A DNA stretch of 24,307 bases, taken from Plakobranchus ocellatus (Eukaryota > Mollusca > Gastropoda > Plakobranchidae). The notes beneath the pieces were generated by a model. That model saw nothing but the letters and a program-made list of their open reading frames with translations, did no database searches and was not told the DNA's origin. Made by a program: the position numbers and the translations under genes. The stretch is taken from assembly GCA_019648995.1 (NCBI GenBank), contig BLXT01001518.1:57901-82207 (forward strand), given 5' to 3'. Below are positions 10,570-19,729 of this stretch, in pieces; positions within the stretch are counted from its first letter, which is position 1, and the number at the start of each line of letters is the position of its first letter.

Positions 10570-10609
10570 TGAAACATTCAGTCGTATCACCGTATCGGCT
10601 TCATCAGTG
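10570..10609 (-). other. Hammerhead-ribozyme-like relic X
   Basis: The minus strand contains a perfect CTGATGA (10601-10607), a short pairable AGCC..GGT element and then GATAC where a hammerhead needs GAAAC. I find no convincing stem I or cleavage site, so it would not self-cleave as it stands. The word order matches relic Y at 16219-16250, which argues for common descent from a hammerhead-bearing repeat such as a Penelope-like element. Confidence 0.3.
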
Positions 10610-10880
10610 TAAAAATTTAAAATAGAAATATCTTACCCATTTTTAATTATATTTCTAAATAAGTCAGTAAAGTGCACTGGCCCATTATTCTGTCTTTTTG
10701 AAAGAGTATGTATGCATCATTTTTATAGTTACATTATTTGAGCATATCACTGGGATCGCTGAACTGTGGCATTAGACACAGTTTTGTTAGTAACTCTTCC
10801 AGTGGGTGGAAGGAGAATGCCGGTAGAGATTAGACAAGATTTCATCGGAGAAAAAGCAAGATATTGTCTGATTGGCGTAT

Positions 10881-10909
10881 ATAAAGTTTACCGTTTATGT
10901 AAACTTTAT
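10881..10909. repeat. Perfect 11-bp inverted repeat (hairpin)
   Basis: ATAAAGTTTAC is followed by a 7-base spacer and then GTAAACTTTAT, its exact reverse complement. There is no T- or A-run beside it and no adjacent gene, so its role is unknown. Confidence 0.85.
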
Positions 10910-11415
10910 TCTTGGAGAAAACAATGTTTATTTCATATTGCTTACATTCGCTTCTTAATTCTTCACGCCCTAATCCTTTCTTTCCTTGTCGAACTTTTTG
11001 CTTCGGCTAACCACTGTCTACTCTGTTTGCTCAGAAAAATGTCTGACATTCCAAAAAGCCAATCGCTCTATCAAGAAGTGATCCGATTCCTCATTCGTTT
11101 TCTTCATGACGTATTTCCCATCATACCTGAGTTTCCATCAGTCAAACTCTGTTATATCCTCATCTTTAACAGCTGTCGCAAATACTCTTTCGTCCTCATC
11201 AACCCGACGGATCCAACTTCATCCTTGTTAAATACATCAATCTCGCTTTGGTTGTGTTTATCCTGGGCACCGCCCGTAAATTAAATTTCACTGGATTTAA
11301 CTGAATGACTTGACACTGGTTCCGAAGGGAGGTTTCATCCAACCGTAGGCAAGCCATCCGCCAATATCTGAACAAAGTCGGGCGATAAACCAGGAAAATA
11401 TGAGCTTCCTGGATA

Positions 11416-11445
11416 CACGCACACACACTCTCTCTCTTTCTCTCT
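11416..11445. repeat. CA/CT microsatellite
   Basis: Short runs of AC repeats pass into CT repeats. Confidence 0.85.
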
Positions 11446-12231
11446 GCATCTGTAGTAAAATACTGGCACTGTATGGCCAGTGCTTTCTAGAATGATATAT
11501 CTTCAATGTGGTACTCGACCAATATATTTTAGATTAGATTCTGAATATTTGAAATCAAGGCTGCATCTTATAATGCTTCTGTCAAGAGTGAATGCTAGGT
11601 GTTACACTTTAACTCGTCATCACGTCCTCACCATGGAAAGCTGTCAGACATGACATAAGCAGCATAGCAAACTGCACCATGACCCTTGACCCGCGGGTAG
11701 TTTGCTTAATTAATTCTACAGTCTCTCCTATCCTGAAGTATTTGCATCCTCTTTTATTACAACGCGTGAGTTACAATATACAGTAGTGAGCATTCTGGGT
11801 GGAAAATCTCATGTCTCTCAGAGGATAATTGGTACCGCCGCCAAAAGGAAACGCGCGTTCCATAAAACCTAACTTCCTAAATCTTAGTACAACTTATGAA
11901 TCTTCCCGTGATGACACTAAACATTCCCCCTTTATTTCTTTGATAATCATCAAGTCAGACAAGATTGGCAGATTAGAATTGAGAACAAAACGCTCCCGGA
12001 AAAAACTCAGAGTAATCGCACCAAGCGCTGACTGTCACGTACACATCCCCGCCTTTTGTTAAAAAAACATCCTATACCTGGATCGGACTTGAAAGACAGG
12101 ATTTGCCAATTCAATCACCCCGCAAATTTTTTTTTCTCACTTAAGGAACCAGCAAAGTAACGCCCCCCCTACATGTCGGGCTTGCATCTGTTCCACAGCC
12201 GGCTCTAGGCAACTAGGCTGCATCTGTTTCT

Positions 12232-12241
12232 AGTTGGAGAG
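12232..12241. repeat. Putative MULE target-site duplication, left copy
   Basis: AGTTGGAGAG matches GGTTGGGGAT at 15745-15754 in 7 of 10 positions. MULEs usually make 8-11 bp duplications. The mismatches fit an old insertion, but the match could be chance. Confidence 0.45.
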
Positions 12242-12249
12242 GGTATATC

Positions 12250-12640
12250 TTTTTACCGAGCTCTCCGAAACTCACCGAAACTCTCTAAACCTCACCGTTA
12301 CTCACCGAAACTCTCCGAAACTCACCGAAATTCTCCGAAACTCACCGAAAATGTCAGAATATCACCGAGCTTTTTACCGGAGCTCACTGAAACTCTCCGA
12401 AACTCATCTAGCTTTTTACCGAAACTCTCCAAAACTCACCGAAACTCTTTATAATTTAAAAGAAACTTACCGAAATTCACCGAACCTCTCCAAAATTCAA
12501 CGAAACTCACCCCGGAAACTCTCCAAAACTCACCGAAACTCTCCCTCCAAAACTCATCACCGAAACTCACCAATGCTCACCAAAACTCACGAAAACTCTA
12601 TAAAACTTACTGAAATCCAACTAAACTCGAAATTTACTGA
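12250..12640. repeat. Left inverted-end tandem array
   Basis: The array has about 24-bp periodicity built from CTCACCGAAA and CTCTCCGAAA half units. The terminal TTTTTACCG word recurs twice inside (near 12370 and 12412), so whole end segments have been duplicated. The open plus-strand frame across it only spells a repeated H-R-N-S-P-K-L-T octapeptide. Confidence 0.85.
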
Positions 12641-13236
12641 CGAGAATTCACCAAGAGTCATCAAACAACGCCAAATTGTTTCTTTTAACTTTGCCTTTAT
12701 TAAAAATGTCAGTATAATAATTTAAATGATAACTTGTAGGCCTATATCGAATCACATCTTTACATAGAACCTAAAAAAAAAGAAAACCTAAAAGTTTACT
12801 TAAACAGTGTCAATTTTGATTGTCTAGGGAGGCCTGAGAAGATAAATGTGATACATGTGTATGAAAAGAGAAATCACTGGGGGTCAGTGCCGGATGCTCG
12901 AGGGTAAAGAAGTGGAACGTGGAGAAAAAAGCTGGACATGGAGAATCAGATGTGACATTAGTAACAACCTTTTTTTTCATCACCTGAAGGAAAATGATCT
13001 AATTCCTACTCAAGATTCATGCATTTTCTATTTTCATTTTCTTGGAAGTACATGTACGAGCATCTATTTTCAGTTTTCTTTGATTTGGTTTTCGTTTACG
13101 ATACTTTGGTTTTTTTAACACTTTTTGTCCATCTGTACTGCAGACAAAGTCCAGGTCTGAGAAATGCACTTGGAATTTTTTTCATTCTTAATTTTTTGTT
13201 TTTATTCAAGATTGAGCCAAATATCACGACTGATTT

Positions 13237-15403
13237 TTAACTTGGCGAAGTCGGGGCACAGTTCAAACTCTCCTGTATCTGTAAGAGCCCTTCTAAGTTC
13301 TTTGCACTGCCTTTGAACGACAGAATAAATCTTGTGAATGGGTCGACAAGTTTTTGAATGTTCCAGGAAACTGCCTGCATTAAGGATGTGACCGATTGAA
13401 TCACAGCAATTGTTCTATATAGTGGATTTGTGTTGTCCAAGCCAGGTTTCTCAACAGCTCTTGTGTTCTCCACCAGCAAAGGATGAATCCTGTTTTTGAT
13501 GTGGTCTGCTACGTTCTTCCGTTTAATTTTACTTTCAAAGTGACACAGAAAATCACTGAGATCGATATGATCCAGTGCAGATGTAACCAATTTGAAAAGC
13601 TAATTTTTTAGCTGCCTCCTTTGATTTTGTAACATATTTCTTTTGCCCTGTATGAAAGCTAATACGTTTTTCTCTATGTGACGTACACAAGGAAGTCTTT
13701 GTGTTTCTGGAAAAGCTTTGGCTATCGCAATGCACAGAGCCTTTTCTTTATCTGATCCTAACACTGGAAGTGTCTGATTTTCATTTTTGGGATAAGATCA
13801 TTTTTCCCTTTAGGTGATTAAAAAATGTAAAATAACGTTGTTACATATGATTCCCCGTGCAGAAACATAGGTCTGCAAAATACAGGATGTTTGTTTGTGG
13901 CCCTCCTGTACACTGACAGGTTTTTGTAAACAGCCAATGTTACATGAACTTGACCCAAATTGAATGCCTTTTTAAACGACAAGACTCTTGAGCGACATGT
14001 CACATGTGGAAAACAGAATCGTGGAATGTCTTGCATTTGTTAGTCTTCGTATAGTATGATGCAAGGAACTTTGGCATGCTGTCTTATGACGGCTTTGACA
14101 AATGGTAGACTGTTTTGTAAATTCTCCACACCAGTATCTCATCACCAAAGCTTTTTTTATGAATCACACCACAACCTGCTCCTGACTGTTGATTGAATCC
14201 TTGACTAAGCATTTATAATTTGCCTCTTGTTTCCATCTGTCAGTCTGTTTGCGTCAGTTGTATGGTCATAAATTTCAGCAAGTGTTTTTGTCAGAACACC
14301 ATGTTTAATTTTCTGCATGCCTCTAGCTTTTAACCTTACATATGCACTGATGTTTCCAGTTGTTTTACGACCATGGGCTTGAAGATTAGGACAGACACAT
14401 TTATATCCATAAACTGCTACAGGATGAGCACTGTCATGGCCTATCCACGATACACGCTTCTGATATGCTTCACCAGCGGTGTGTTTTGCGTAATACCTGT
14501 GTAGGACAAGCACGTTTTGAACATTTGGCTGGGTAATCAATTGTACATGAATCTTTTTATTACATTGTTGTTTTTCATAATGATACATACCATTTTTTAC
14601 GACTACTTTTCGCATGGGTTCATCTTCTTTTCGAACAAATAAACTTTTGTTAGTGACACCGTTTGTCCATGCCTCACGGTCCTCCCAAAACACAGATTTT
14701 TACAGCTTTTTCTTTTGGCACTGTTTTCAGTATAATTGATTATGAAAAAACATTTTTTTTCTTTCCGTCTGGTAGCTTTCTATCAGCATGTGTATTTTCA
14801 TTTTCAGCCAAACACAATATTAATCGTTCAAGATTCATAAAATCATTATCCAGCAGTTGCAGACCGTCTGCAACATTGCACCACTCCTGCACCCCTTCAT
14901 CATTTCTATCACCGTTTGTTTGGGGTCGTCAAGGAGTTTATTGTCACTACTTTTATCCTTTGTGTCACCGTTTGTTTGGAGGTCGTCAAGGAATTTATCG
15001 TGGTTACTTTCATCATTTGTGTCATTGTTTGTTTGGAGGTCGTCAAGGAGTTTATCGTGACTACTTTTATCATTTGTATCACTGTTTGACTAGGGGTCAT
15101 CAATGAGTCCTTCATGACTACGTTCATCATTTGGTGTCATCGTTTGTCTGGGGGTCATTAAGGAGTCCATCATCACCATCATATGTACTGATATGAATTT
15201 ATTTGATGTTAATCATCAACACCACCATGCTCTTCATTGCCAACATCAAGTAGATCCATAAACACATTTGGATTATCACTCTTTTTACATAATAAGACAA
15301 AGTGATTGGACCGAAAGTCAGAAAATTTTTGAGGAGAGGTCATCATTGAACATATTTCAGTACAAGCACATTCACGTGATTCTATCACACCTCTACCTCT
15401 CAC
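13237..15403 (-). pseudogene. MULE-type transposase, degenerate
   Basis: The transposase would cut and join transposon ends in the nucleus. Frames run 15403 to 13237 with several stops and shifts. Order: an N-terminal segment (15209-15403, M-T-S-P-Q-K-F-S-D-F-R), an Asp/Asn-rich repeat encoded by the minisatellite, a Cys-bearing middle part (14205-14693), then the MULE core. The core shows S-F-K-K-A-F-N-L-G (13953-13982), where relatives have an Asp two residues before F-N-L-G. P-M-F-L-H-G and N-H-L-K-G-K follow, then G-S-D-K-E-K-A-L and F-P-E-T-Q-R-L-P-C-V-R-H-I-E-K-N, the second Asp and the C-x2-H motif. The tail (13237-13590) stays open for 117 codons. The lost first Asp and stops mean it is dead. 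Confidence 0.75.
14899..15180. repeat. 57-bp minisatellite, 5 copies, inside the transposase
   Basis: Units start at 14899, 14955, 15012, 15069 and 15126. The first is 56 bp, the others 57 bp or slightly shorter. Each 57-bp unit encodes 19 residues on the minus strand, of the form H-D-K-L-L-D-D-L-Q-T-N, so the array kept the reading frame when it expanded. The 56-bp unit marks a later frame break. Confidence 0.9.
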
Positions 15404-15540
15404 TTCCTTGTGAAAGGGTTAATTAAGAGTTATGGGACTACTGCTGGGAGACAATAAGTCATGATACCCTTGCAAATTAAAGAGCTTGTACAAGCAACAG
15501 CCAGCATGCATGAATAGGCACCGTCTTTTAATATGCCTTG

Positions 15541-15744
15541 ACAAAATCGTCTTTCGGTGTGTTTTGGAAAGTTTCGGTGAGTTTTGAAGAGTTTTGGAGA
15601 GTTTTGGTGGTGAGTTTTCGTGAGTTTCAATGTTTGGAGAAGTTCGATGAGGTTAGTTGAGTTTTGGAGAGTTTCGATGGTGAGTTTCGGTGAGTTTTGG
15701 AAAGTTTCGGAGAGTTTCGGTGAATTTCGGTAAAAAGGCATACC
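15541..15744. repeat. Right inverted-end tandem array
   Basis: This is the reverse-complement counterpart of the left array, with GAGTTTCGGTGAGTTTTGGA-like units ending in TTTCGGTAAAAAGGCATACC. Confidence 0.85.
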
Positions 15745-15754
15745 GGTTGGGGAT
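15745..15754. repeat. Putative MULE target-site duplication, right copy
   Basis: GGTTGGGGAT pairs with the left flank at 12232-12241 (7 of 10 identical). Confidence 0.45.
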
Positions 15755-16218
15755 GATCACCCGGTATTGTACCTGGTCCCTGTTTCTGGTGCTCTCAAAA
15801 CAGACACCAGAGGGCTGCACTTTTAGCCTTCGGCTCCGTCTGTCACAGTTTCTGCTGCCCTCACGCTTGTAAGCATTCGAGGTAGGGCTTTGTAGTCGCC
15901 TACCACTTTTATCATGTCTGCACTGCTGACTTTCCCAGCTGCTCAGGTTGCCCGGTTGACCTAATGTCTCTTTCTGCATCTATAGCTACCAGCATCTACA
16001 GGGAGAAACTTGTTACTTGTTTTAAATGAAAATTACGATCCAATAAATATGGACGGCATTGACGGATGGATCAGACGACTGTGAGCAGTCCTTTCCATTG
16101 GTGCAATCGGTAACATCTGTGCTCTCTAGAAGGTGCGACTCCCGTAACAAATACAGTAAAAGAATACAACCACCAACTCAAACTTGTAAGAATAAATTAA
16201 ACAACACAGAGTATAAGG
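15755..16218. other. Unassigned DNA right of the MULE
   Basis: A minus-strand frame (15755-15979) continues past the MULE edge with an Arg/Ser-rich peptide that I do not recognise. It may be the interrupted sequence the MULE landed in. Nothing else can be supported here. Confidence 0.4.
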
Positions 16219-16250
16219 GAGAACGTTTCACCCTTAAGGCCTTATCAAGT
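16219..16250 (-). other. Hammerhead-ribozyme-like relic Y
   Basis: The minus strand reads CTTGATAAGGCC, a TTAA turn, GGGTGAAACGTTC. GAAAC is intact and a GGCC/GGGT stem is possible, but the CTGATGA core is altered to CTTGATA. Aligned with relic X (10570-10609) it shares order and spacing. It is a decayed motif and not a working ribozyme. Confidence 0.35.
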
Positions 16251-16405
16251 AAAAATAACAATCAATTAAAAGATACCATAGATACTCGCGAAGCAAAGAA
16301 TCATGACATAAAATAAAAGCTTAATGTGTAAAGATCGTTATAAACAAATGAAAATCGTTAATGAAAGGCATTCTTGTAAGGTGTGAAAAAAATATATTTA
16401 TATAA

Positions 16406-16406
<1 letters not shown>

Positions 16407-16464
<58 letters not shown>
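16407..16464. repeat. (CA)13(TA)16 microsatellite
   Basis: An uninterrupted CA run (16407-16432) passes directly into a TA run (16433-16464). Imperfect ATAC/CATA words continue to about 16550. Confidence 0.95.
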
Positions 16465-16466
<2 letters not shown>

Positions 16467-16677
16467 AACACAGATACATATACATACACATTCATATATA
16501 TGCACATACATACGATACACATGAATACAGATACATATACACATGCACCTATACCTCTACGCATACAATTAAAGAATATATACAATGAGCTGTATTATGT
16601 GACTTGTTGTTTGTCTAATCCGTAACTGTCTCTCTAGCTCAGACTAGATGGGAGCACATACAGCTATTTACTAAACA

Positions 16678-16887
16678 GCTTACCTGCAAGGAGTTCCGCT
16701 CTGACTTGGAGGATAAGCAAAACACACAAACAATCAAACAATCACTCAATCAAAACAGGAGTGGCAACAATACAAACAGAGTAAGAGATTCGTGAAACGC
16801 GTCCGGCCGCCTTCAGCTCCAATTCCAAAATTCAACCGTTTTCCATCGTGACGTCACAACCGACGCTGTTCTTCCATAGTGACCTCA
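16678..16887 (-). promoter_or_regulatory. Candidate promoter with paired CRE-like sites and a splice donor
   Basis: TGACGTCA (16849-16856) is a perfect CRE-type palindrome. It sits in a 16-bp unit (16841-16856) that recurs 31 bp away (16872-16887) with 14 of 16 identical bases. Downstream on the minus strand lie a GC-richer stretch and then TTGCAG/GTAAGC (boundary between 16684 and 16683), a perfect 5' splice donor. No TATA box is evident. It may be the promoter and first exon of a host transcript, or part of the 3' LTR of copy B. Direction is inferred from the donor. Confidence 0.3.
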
Positions 16888-16959
16888 GGAATTGTGCGAC
16901 AACGTTGATAATGCCTTGGTACCGACTTTCCCTGACTTTTACACGACAAACCACCATGC

Positions 16960-16970
16960 TCTTCCCCTTA
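16960..16970 (-). other. Candidate polypurine tract
   Basis: The minus strand reads AAGGGGAAGAG, then CATGGTGG. A purine run followed shortly by TG is the layout expected just before a 3' LTR. No LTR pair confirms it. Confidence 0.3.
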
Positions 16971-17019
16971 GTGTTTCTGAGGACTTGTACAAATGACTCA
17001 GAAAAAAAAAACCATTAGC

Positions 17020-17730
17020 AACGGACTAGGTAGAAAGTTTACACCCGTAAAAAAAAAAACAAACAAACCACAAAACAAAAAAAAATCAACAACAAACAAG
17101 TTTGAAACCGACAAAAAAATCCTACTTTTCCTTCCCCGGCTTACCAACTGCCACCTGCTGTCGTTGCTATCCGAAAGGGATAACTCTTCTAAAAACAATT
17201 CCTCAGATTCATCCGTTCAATTTATGCGCTGCGGCCCTTCTTCCTCTCTCAAATCCAACATCAGTTCAAACTTCATCGGGCTCTCACCTTCAGTGGCAGG
17301 GCACCGTTCATCTGAACCCGCCACCTCCTGTGCTAATTCCGTCCTCTTCTCCTTCTTACTGTCAACCTCCTCCACCACTTTATCCTCCTTCTCCCTCTTA
17401 ATGTCAACATCCTCCACCACTTTATCCTCTTTTGCCTCCTCAGCTTGGTTGACCTTCGCCTCATCCGCTGGTTTGGCCTTACTTTTTATTTATTTACGCT
17501 TTCCCCGTTACCCTCTCCCTCCGCGGTAGCACTTCCCTTATCCTCCTCTTTTACCCTCTCCTCCGATTTAGCCTTTCCCACTTCTTATTTTCAACCACCT
17601 CATCCGTGCTCTTCTTACTCGTTTCTTGTCTTGGTTGACTTCTCCGTGTTTCAACCATTGGAGATGATCGTCAGATGGAACCTCTCCTGACTTCCAACTG
17701 AACTGTCATTCAGCAGAAGACAAGCCACTC
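17020..17730 (-). pseudogene. Gypsy ORF3-like charged C-terminal region, copy B
   Basis: This is a Lys/Glu/Asp-rich relic homologous to 16-712. A duplicated E-D-K-V-V-E-x-V-D peptide (17345-17440, ~48-bp unit) gives copy B one more unit than copy A. The end carries D-E-S-E-E-L-F-L-E-E-L-S-L-S-D-S-N-D-S. The frame is open at 17217-17420 and broken elsewhere. It lies downstream of the finger-bearing part of the third ORF and is probably its tail. The strong charge suggests an unstructured segment; the function is unknown. Confidence 0.55.
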
Positions 17731-18751
17731 GCTGGTTAACCGAGAAAAAGCGTGAATCTTCTCGGGCCATCCTCATCATTCAGCCGACAAAGTACCCTAG
17801 CCGCCCTGCTGGTGCCCTCATGTAGGTGAGCCCCCTTGAGAAATCCAAGTTTCTCATTAACCCGCCTCTAAGCCGACTCATACCTAACGTTATGTCCCGA
17901 TGTTGAAATAAAAAAATCTAAGTTATGCATCCGCTCCTCGAGTAAAGTCGTTCCGTTCCGCCGCAAATTGAAGAAAGCCTGCAGATGCAGCTGCTCCAGG
18001 ACATGCTTTTTAATGTCCACCGGGTTGCTCGGGCAGTTACGTATCGGACAGGTACTACTTACCGGTCGTTTGGTGTACCAGGAGGTTTTCCGGGCGCTGG
18101 ATGCCTCCATCGCAACATTACCTTTTCTCATTCTTGGCAACCTCAGCATAGGTCATCGGTGTCCAACCATCTCCGTGCCCTGATTGTCTATCCTCTTTTT
18201 CGTCAACCTGTGGATCGAGTTTGGGGGGAGGAAAGTCCAGGTCCATATATGCGAATCGACGGGTCACTAGGTCCCAGAAAGCGAGGCACTTCCGTGCAAA
18301 CCGACTGGCCACGAGGACCAGGAACCGTGATCGCGGGAGGCGATCTCCTCCGCCCTCTCGCAGGGTAAGCAGGGGGCGATCTCTTCCTTTTGCTCACGGG
18401 ATCTTTGTCAGGGCGCCTCGGGGACGACCGCGGCCTCTGTCTCCTATGAGAACTCCCGGCGTGTCTGGGTTCTGGACCAAAACCTACACTGTCTGAACCT
18501 TGACCGCCGATACCGTCGAGACCTGGACCTAGAGGATCTTGAACGAGTTTTTCGACCATTCCGAGGCTCACGTTCTCTGGCATCCCCGGCGCCAGTTGCT
18601 CCGGGGCCTTCTTCTCTTCTATCAGAATTTCCTTGAAGCGGCAATAATGCCGGAAGAGCCGGAAATCAGCCTCGTTGACAAAATTGTCAACAGGCTCCAT
18701 CCGGTGTAAAGGAAGATAGAGAGCAAAAGACATGGTGAGTGACTTATTCAC
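17731..18751 (-). pseudogene. Third ORF downstream of pol: Arg/Ser/Pro-rich protein with C2H2-like finger
   Basis: The first long frame starts at M-S-F-A-L-Y-L-P-L-H-R (Met 18733; another Met six codons upstream), about 100 bases after the pol stop. It has a compact N-terminal part (F-R-L-F-R-H-Y-C-R-F-K), then a 100-residue Arg/Ser/Pro-rich stretch. Two frameshifts later come M-T-Y-A-E-V-A-K-N-E-K-R (near 18120) and C-P-I-R-N-C-P-S-N-P-V-D-I-K-K-H-V-L-E-Q-L-H near 18000-18050, a C-x4-C-x9-H-x5-H finger of the kind seen in nucleic-acid-binding ORFs of invertebrate gypsy elements. I do not recognise the N-terminal domain. It might aid RNA or DNA binding, by inference only. No membrane segment is seen, so it is not a plausible envelope gene. 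Confidence 0.5.
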
Positions 18752-18853
18752 AACACTCTGGACAGTAATATTGTTTGAGTTGAGATGCTCTCCTCCTATC
18801 TATCCCAACACAACGCCTATGATACCATTCCAGAGATTTATAGCATTGGATCA

Positions 18854-19700
18854 TCAACAATTCGTCTTCGCCCTGCCTGCATAAACAATATCTATTCTGT
18901 TCCTCCGATTTGCCCTTTTATTCAACTTTTGAAGCCATATTGGGATCGAATCTTGAGAGTCTGAACACAATTTCATCCGTTCACAATTGACGATACTGAC
19001 CGATCTTCTTATCTGTAACTTATATAAATACGGTGTAATAACTTTGGTAACTATTCCCAGCCCCTTCCAAGGAGACGAGTGTTTACTTGACAGACTCTTC
19101 TCTATTCCTGCGTCTCGTAAATAATAAAATACTACTTCTCCCTTGTTATACTGATGCTGCTTTAACCTGAAGTCGCAGGCTCTCTTGTGACGTTTCTGAA
19201 TTACCCTTAAAACCGAGCGGGCGGTATTATACGCTCCCTGCGAGCTGCTTTCAAGCTGGCTTACAAAACCGATATTGTTACAATTTCTCACAATGCCGCT
19301 ATTCTTTTGGAAAACTATAAATGTGACTTAAAGCTGATTTTTTGCCGCAAAACACCTAATGAGATAAGTAAGAGTCCGATTATGCCTTTCAACTTGCTCA
19401 TTGCTTGCGGGACGTTACGGTGTGGTTCTCGCCTTAAGGATGTGCAATAATGCACACATTGCTTTAAATAGACCACTCTTAATATTCCTACCTTGATCAG
19501 TAAAAATTTCAAGGGGACACTCCAACCGACATATTAAATTGTCTACCACGCTTGAGCTATGATTTCGGCTGTCTGACAGGGCAATGGAACACATTCCACT
19601 CATTTAGTGAACTGATCCACCATAACCAGATTGTATTTATTACCCGCCGTCGACATTGGCAAAAGACCTAGGAAATCCAAAGGAACCCTCTCCAATGGAG
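18854..19700 (-). pseudogene. Gypsy integrase core and C-terminal domain, copy B
   Basis: The core keeps codons for all three acids: L-D-F-L-G near 19676, F-T-D-Q-G-R-N near 19497, and E-Q-V-E-R-H-N near 19389. That gives about 60 residues between the first two and 35 between the last two, the D,D(35)E pattern of retroviral integrases. They lie in more than one frame because of small indels (for example around 19430 and 19555). The C-terminal frame 18854-19291 is 145 codons long and includes S-S-P-W-K-G-L-G-I-V-T-K-V and V-N-C-E-R-M-K-L-C, the GPY/F-type module found in Ty3/gypsy integrases. About 100 bases are missing between core and tail compared with the block at 5085-5240. Confidence 0.8.
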
Positions 19701-19729
19701 CCTATGAATGGTATAATACCACTGGACTT

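Larger units (their letters stand above)
10491..12231. other. Intergenic DNA left of the MULE
   Basis: No gene is supported. A 172-codon plus-strand frame at 10766-11284 is open but has no recognised domain; the opposite strand over 10800-11426 has equally long broken frames. A CA/CT microsatellite lies at 11416-11445. A C-run (minus-strand G7 at 12162-12169) near the MULE edge resembles a polypurine tract, but I cannot tie it to an LTR. Confidence 0.5.
12242..15744 (-). mobile_element. MULE-like DNA transposon with repeat-array inverted ends
   Basis: The ~3.5 kb element begins GGTATATCTTTTTACCGA and ends, read from the other strand, GGTATGCCTTTTTACCGA: 16 of 18 positions agree. Each end continues inward as an array of CTCACCGAAA/CTCTCCGAAA units, running in opposite orientations at the two ends. 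Between them lies a single minus-strand transposase relic. Imperfect 10-bp flanks agree with a target duplication. The left array is about 400 bp and the right about 200 bp, so the arms have diverged in length. The element cannot mobilise itself, because its transposase is broken. Confidence 0.75.

Noticed and set aside
10766..11284. 172-codon plus-strand ORF
   Set aside because: No recognised domain, no promoter or splice context, and hydrophobic stretches explainable by T-rich sequence. I kept it only as a remark.
12234..12725. 163-codon plus-strand ORF over the MULE left arm
   Set aside because: It only translates the tandem array (H-R-N-S-P-K-L-T repeats); an equivalent peptide arises from the right arm on the other strand.
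12242..15744. CRISPR-like or satellite reading of the repeat arms
   Set aside because: There are no unique spacers of constant size, the arms are inverted relative to each other, and a transposase lies between them.
16358..16625. ORFs of 75-80 codons on both strands
   Set aside because: They translate the CA/TA microsatellite.
18203..18751. Envelope gene after pol
   Set aside because: No signal peptide, membrane anchor or cleavage site is visible; the content is basic and finger-bearing instead.
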